22,525 bases of DNA, from assembly GCA_002787295.1 (NCBI GenBank), contig PCWJ01000033.1, positions 356 to 22,880 on the forward strand. Direction: 5' to 3'. This document shows, piece by piece, positions 19,421-22,525 of the stretch (position 1 is the first letter of the stretch; every line of letters starts with the position of its first letter). The notes beneath the pieces were generated by a model. It was not told where the DNA came from, made no database searches, and was given only the letters and a program-made list of their open reading frames with translations. The stretch is from Candidatus Nealsonbacteria bacterium CG11_big_fil_rev_8_21_14_0_20_37_68 (lineage in GTDB: Bacteria; Patescibacteriota; Minisyncoccia; Minisyncoccales; GCA-002782225). Both the position numbers and the translations under genes were made by a program.

Positions 19421-21313
19421 ATGTCCAAGATATTGGGTATTGATCTCGGAACATCTATATCTAAGATGGCTACCATTTTGCATGGTGAGCCAAAGTGTTT
19501 GGAAAGTCGAGAGGGATCGGTTTTAATACCCTCGGTTGTGGCATTGACAAAAAGTGGGGAAAGGCTAATTGGAGATTTAGCCAAAAGACAGGCAGTGACT
19601 AATCCAAAAAATACCATTTCCGCTGTCAAAAGATTTATTGGTAGAAGATTTTTAGACCCGGAAGTCCAGAAAGAATTAAAGAGATTGCCCTATGAAACCA
19701 GAGAAAGGAGCGATGGCGGGGTTGAGATAAAAATGGGAGAGAAATGGCAGACCCCAATTGAAATTTCTTCGATGATTTTACAGAAGATAAAATTAGATGC
19801 CGAGGAAAAATTGGGTGAGAAAACCGAGGCAGCTGTTATTACTTGTCCGGCCAATTTTGATGATTCTCAAAGGAAGGCAACAAAAACAGCTGGAGAAATT
19901 GCTGGATTTAAGGTTTTGAGAATAATCAATGAGCCGACAGCGGCAGCCCTATGTTATGGTTTTGGCAGGAAAAAAGCAGAAAAGGTTGTTGTTTATGACT
20001 TTGGCGGGGGCACCTTCGATGTGACAGTTTTAAATGTTGCTCCTGATACGGTTGAAGTTTTGGCTACCGGAGGGGAGGCCCATTTGGGTGGAGAAGATTT
20101 TGACCAGAGAATAATCAACTGGATAGTTGAGCAGTTTAAAAAAGAACAAGGAATTGATTTGTCAAAAGACCCCCTAGCCCTACAAAGAGTAAAGGAAGCT
20201 GCTGAAAAAGCAAAAATTGAATTGTCGAGCGCTTTGGAGACAGAAATTAACCTTCCTTTCATTTCGGCTGATTCGGCTGGACCTAAACATTTATATTACA
20301 AAATCAATCGAGCCCAATTTGAAAATTTAGCTCGCGATTTAATTGAAAAATCAATCGAGAGAGTGAGTAAGACCTTGGGAGAAGCCAAACTTTCAAAACA
20401 GGATATTAATGAAGTTGTTTTGGTTGGTGGGATAACTTTAATGCCTCGGGTCAGGGAAGAAGTTAAAAACTTTTTTGGCAAAGAACCAAATAAGACTATC
20501 AATCCCGAAGAGGTGGTAGCAATGGGAGCAGCTATTCAAGCTGAGATTCTAAGAGCAAAAGAAGAAGGTAGAGCCCCGGAAGGAGAGATAAAAAGCGTTT
20601 TGCTTTTAGATGTTTTACCTCTTTCCTTGGGCATTGAGACCTTGGGTGGAATTAATACTCAAATGATTCCTAAAAATACTACCATTCCCACTGCCAAAAC
20701 CCAGATTTTCTCAACTGCCGCTGACAGTCAAACCTCTGTTGAAATAAATGTCTTGCAAGGGGAAAGGCCAATGGCTACCGATAATAGGTCTCTCGGTAGA
20801 TTTATTTTTGATGGAATTCTACCCGCCCCCCGGGGAATTCCTCAGGTTGAAATGACTTTTGATATCGATGTTAATGGAATTCTGGTTGTCACCGCTAAAG
20901 ATAAAGCCACCCAGCGTTCTCAGTCAATTAGGATCGAGGGTTCTATTGGCCTCTCAAAAGAAGAAATAGAAAAAATGAAAAAAGAAGCCGACCTGCATGC
21001 CGAAGAGGATCGAAAAAGAAAAGAATTAATTGAAGCTAAAAATGTTGCCGATAATTTGATTTATACTACTGAAAAAACTTTGAGAGAGACCGGAGACAAA
21101 ATTTCTGCTAACTCAAAAAAAGAAGTTGAAGAAAAAATCGAAGCTTTGAAAAAAGTAAAAGAGGGTGATAATATGGAAGACATAAAAGACAAAACCCAGC
21201 AACTCTCTCAGGCCATTCAGAAAGCGGGAGCAGAAGTGTATAAAGCAACCCAGGAAAAGAAAAAAGAAGACGAGAAGAAAGATACCGAAGAGGGAGAATA
21301 CAAAGAGAAATAA
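19421..21313 (+). CDS. dnaK: Chaperone protein DnaK (Hsp70)
   Basis: DnaK binds exposed hydrophobic peptides in an ATP-driven cycle with DnaJ and GrpE. The 630-residue protein has a nucleotide-binding domain with [12 protein letters not shown] (phosphate 1; the usual form is GIDLGTTNS), [14 protein letters not shown] (phosphate 2) and [13 protein letters not shown] (adenosine site). The interdomain linker [18 protein letters not shown] is near residues 390-410; family members usually have T where this has the L of VLPLS. The substrate-binding domain and helical lid follow. The C-terminus is short and charged ([10 protein letters not shown]). The start is fixed by [10 protein letters not shown]. 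No Shine-Dalgarno site is apparent; the leader is the inverted repeat above. dnaJ follows after 13 bases. Confidence 0.97.
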   Translation: MSKILGIDLGTSISKMATILHGEPKCLESREGSVLIPSVVALTKSGERLIGDLAKRQAVTNPKNTISAVKRFIGRRFLDPEVQKELKRLPYETRERSDGGVEIKMGEKWQTPIEISSMILQKIKLDAEEKLGEKTEAAVITCPANFDDSQRKATKTAGEIAGFKVLRIINEPTAAALCYGFGRKKAEKVVVYDFGGGTFDVTVLNVAPDTVEVLATGGEAHLGGEDFDQRIINWIVEQFKKEQGIDLSKDPLALQRVKEAAEKAKIELSSALETEINLPFISADSAGPKHLYYKINRAQFENLARDLIEKSIERVSKTLGEAKLSKQDINEVVLVGGITLMPRVREEVKNFFGKEPNKTINPEEVVAMGAAIQAEILRAKEEGRAPEGEIKSVLLLDVLPLSLGIETLGGINTQMIPKNTTIPTAKTQIFSTAADSQTSVEINVLQGERPMATDNRSLGRFIFDGILPAPRGIPQVEMTFDIDVNGILVVTAKDKATQRSQSIRIEGSIGLSKEEIEKMKKEADLHAEEDRKRKELIEAKNVADNLIYTTEKTLRETGDKISANSKKEVEEKIEALKKVKEGDNMEDIKDKTQQLSQAIQKAGAEVYKATQEKKKEDEKKDTEEGEYKEK

Positions 21314-21326
21314 TATTTACTAACCT

Positions 21327-22415
21327 ATGGCAAAAGACTATTATCAAATTTTAGGCATCACTCGTAATGCTTCCCCGGAGGAAATAAAAAAAGCTTATTA
21401 TAAACTGGCTCATAAACATCATCCGGATAAGGGGGGAGACGAGAAAAAATTTAAAGAAATAAGCGAAGCCTATCAGGTGCTTTCTGATAAAGAAAAAAAG
21501 GCTCAATATGACCAGTTTGGTAGAGTCTTTGAACAAGGCGGGTTTGAGCCAGGTTTTGATTTTGGGTCTGCCTTTAGGAGGGGCGAAGACTTTAACTTTG
21601 GTTTTGGAGACCTCGGAGATTTAGGAGAAATGGTAGAAGAAATGTTTGGTTTTGGAGGAGAGGCTCGGAGAAAAAAAGATTTGAAAAAGGGAAAAGATAT
21701 TGAAATTGATATGGAAATTCCTTTGGAAGCCACCTTAAAAGATTTAAATAAAGAAATCACTCTTTATAAATACATAATTTGTTCTCGATGTCAGGGAAAC
21801 GGGGCTGAACCCGGGAGCAAAATTAATGAATGTTTTTCTTGTCGGGGGATCGGCCAGGTTCAACAGATTAAAACAACATTTTTGGGCTCATTTACCAGAG
21901 TGACAGTTTGTCCCGAATGTGGAGGGGAGGGATTTAGACCGGAAAAATCCTGCAATGTTTGTAAGGGAGAAGGAAGAATAAAAGGACAAGAGCAGATTAA
22001 AATTTCTATTCCGACCGGAGTAGATACCAATCAGCTGATAAAAATTTCGGGCAAGGGTGATACAGGAAGAAAAAAAGGAAAAGCTGGAAATTTATATGTT
22101 CGAATTTTGGTTAAAAAACATCCTGTTTTCAAAAGAAAGGGAGATGATTTATATTTAAACCTTCCTATTTCTTTCTCTCAAGCTGCTTTGGGCGATGAAA
22201 CTGAAATGCCGACCCTCGAGGGAACTAAAATTTTACTCAAAGTTCCGGCCGGCACCGAATCCGGAAAAATCCTGCGAATTTCCGGCAAGGGAATTCCTCA
22301 CTTTTCTGGCTATGGCAGAGGAAATTTGTATGTTGAGTTGGTTGTCAAAACTCCACAGAAATTAACTAAAAGACAAAGAGAATTATTAGAAAAATTGAAA
22401 GAAGAAGGCCTTTAA
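21327..22415 (+). CDS. dnaJ: Chaperone protein DnaJ (Hsp40, type I)
   Basis: DnaJ delivers substrates to DnaK and stimulates its ATPase. The 362-residue protein has a J domain (about 1-68) with the essential HPD at 32-34, a Gly/Phe-rich segment (about 70-115), a zinc domain with four CxxCxGxG repeats (cysteines 152/155, 169/172, 195/198 and 209/212) and a C-terminal substrate-binding domain ([16 protein letters not shown]). All zinc ligands are present, so this is a full type I DnaJ. It is the last gene of the hrcA-grpE-dnaK-dnaJ operon seen here. Only an inverted repeat follows before the window ends. Confidence 0.97.
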   Translation: MAKDYYQILGITRNASPEEIKKAYYKLAHKHHPDKGGDEKKFKEISEAYQVLSDKEKKAQYDQFGRVFEQGGFEPGFDFGSAFRRGEDFNFGFGDLGDLGEMVEEMFGFGGEARRKKDLKKGKDIEIDMEIPLEATLKDLNKEITLYKYIICSRCQGNGAEPGSKINECFSCRGIGQVQQIKTTFLGSFTRVTVCPECGGEGFRPEKSCNVCKGEGRIKGQEQIKISIPTGVDTNQLIKISGKGDTGRKKGKAGNLYVRILVKKHPVFKRKGDDLYLNLPISFSQAALGDETEMPTLEGTKILLKVPAGTESGKILRISGKGIPHFSGYGRGNLYVELVVKTPQKLTKRQRELLEKLKEEGL

Positions 22416-22424
22416 AGATTGACA

Positions 22425-22508
22425 TTCCATATCGGAGAGGGGTCGGGAGCCCCGCACCTTTTTCAGTAAAAGCTTGGGGTTATGGAAGGATATAAGGCGA
22501 AGCCGCCT
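22425..22508. repeat. Nested inverted repeats after dnaJ (Family C-like arm)
   Basis: Outer arms TTCCATA (22425-22431) and TATGGAA (22481-22487) enclose CCCCGCACCTTTTT (from 22450), which pairs loosely with AAAAGCTTGGGG (up to 22479). The left part repeats the CCCCGCACCT word of 14540-14573 and 17669-17839. A hairpin AGGCG-AAGC-CGCCT (22495-22508) follows. The region may help end the dnaJ transcript; the window stops shortly after. Confidence 0.6.
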
Positions 22509-22525
22509 ATCGGTTTTGATTATTT

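Noticed and set aside
1..22525. CRISPR array or defence system
   Set aside because: No regularly spaced direct repeats and no cas, restriction or toxin genes were found. The repeats present are palindromic and irregularly spaced.
1..22525. Insertion sequence or RAYT transposase
   Set aside because: No transposase-like ORF on either strand. The palindromic elements here are non-autonomous at most.
1..22525. TGA recoding as in Gracilibacteria or SR1
   Set aside because: Genes such as mrdA, lysS and murF end at TGA where their families end, and no conserved protein reads through TGA.

Overview
The window reads like one contig of a small-genome Candidate Phyla Radiation (Patescibacteria) bacterium, most likely a Parcubacteria-type lineage. 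That placement is inference. It rests on the AT-rich sequence, compact proteins (a 236-residue HrcA, a 108-residue MreD), a membrane-anchored MurF, few Shine-Dalgarno sites and promoters that abut start codons. TGA acts as a stop (for example at the ends of mrdA and murF), so nothing suggests the recoded Gracilibacteria/SR1 code.

Layout: 1-500 holds the 3' end of 23S rRNA, a perfect three-way-junction inverted repeat, and 5S rRNA. A lone zinc-ribbon membrane protein (582-959) follows. The elongation/cell-shape genes mreC-mreD-mrdA (1002-4155) come next, then greA (4212-4700) and a short degraded-looking ORF ending in a clear terminator. A long plus-strand run carries lysS-rdgB-serS-alpha/beta hydrolase-murF-degT-femX-ftsQ (5180-13978), joining two aminoacyl-tRNA synthetases and nucleotide-pool cleaning to cell-envelope synthesis and division. 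Two minus-strand GT39-like membrane glycosyltransferases (14023-17527) face ftsQ. A 388-bp intergenic region with a highly structured element and a CIRCE-like operator leads into the heat-shock operon hrcA-grpE-dnaK-dnaJ (17916-22415).

The most unusual feature is a dense load of palindromic elements, many inserted in frame inside conserved protein genes. One family (5' flank GACTACAACCC, then a hairpin of variable sequence, then GCCCCT) occurs in serS, ftsQ and a glycosyltransferase, in two different reading frames. Other inverted repeats sit in murF (two), degT, femX, a glycosyltransferase (two) and grpE (two). Related sequences form nested stem-loops between genes. This resembles the protein-coding palindromic elements known from Rickettsia. 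No transposase or RAYT gene that could move them is present in the window.

A second theme is transcription that starts at or within a few bases of the start codon. Consensus promoters lie directly upstream of greA, lysS and hrcA, and the hrcA promoter is embedded in the CIRCE-like operator. No tRNA gene, CRISPR array, intact insertion sequence or prophage was seen.
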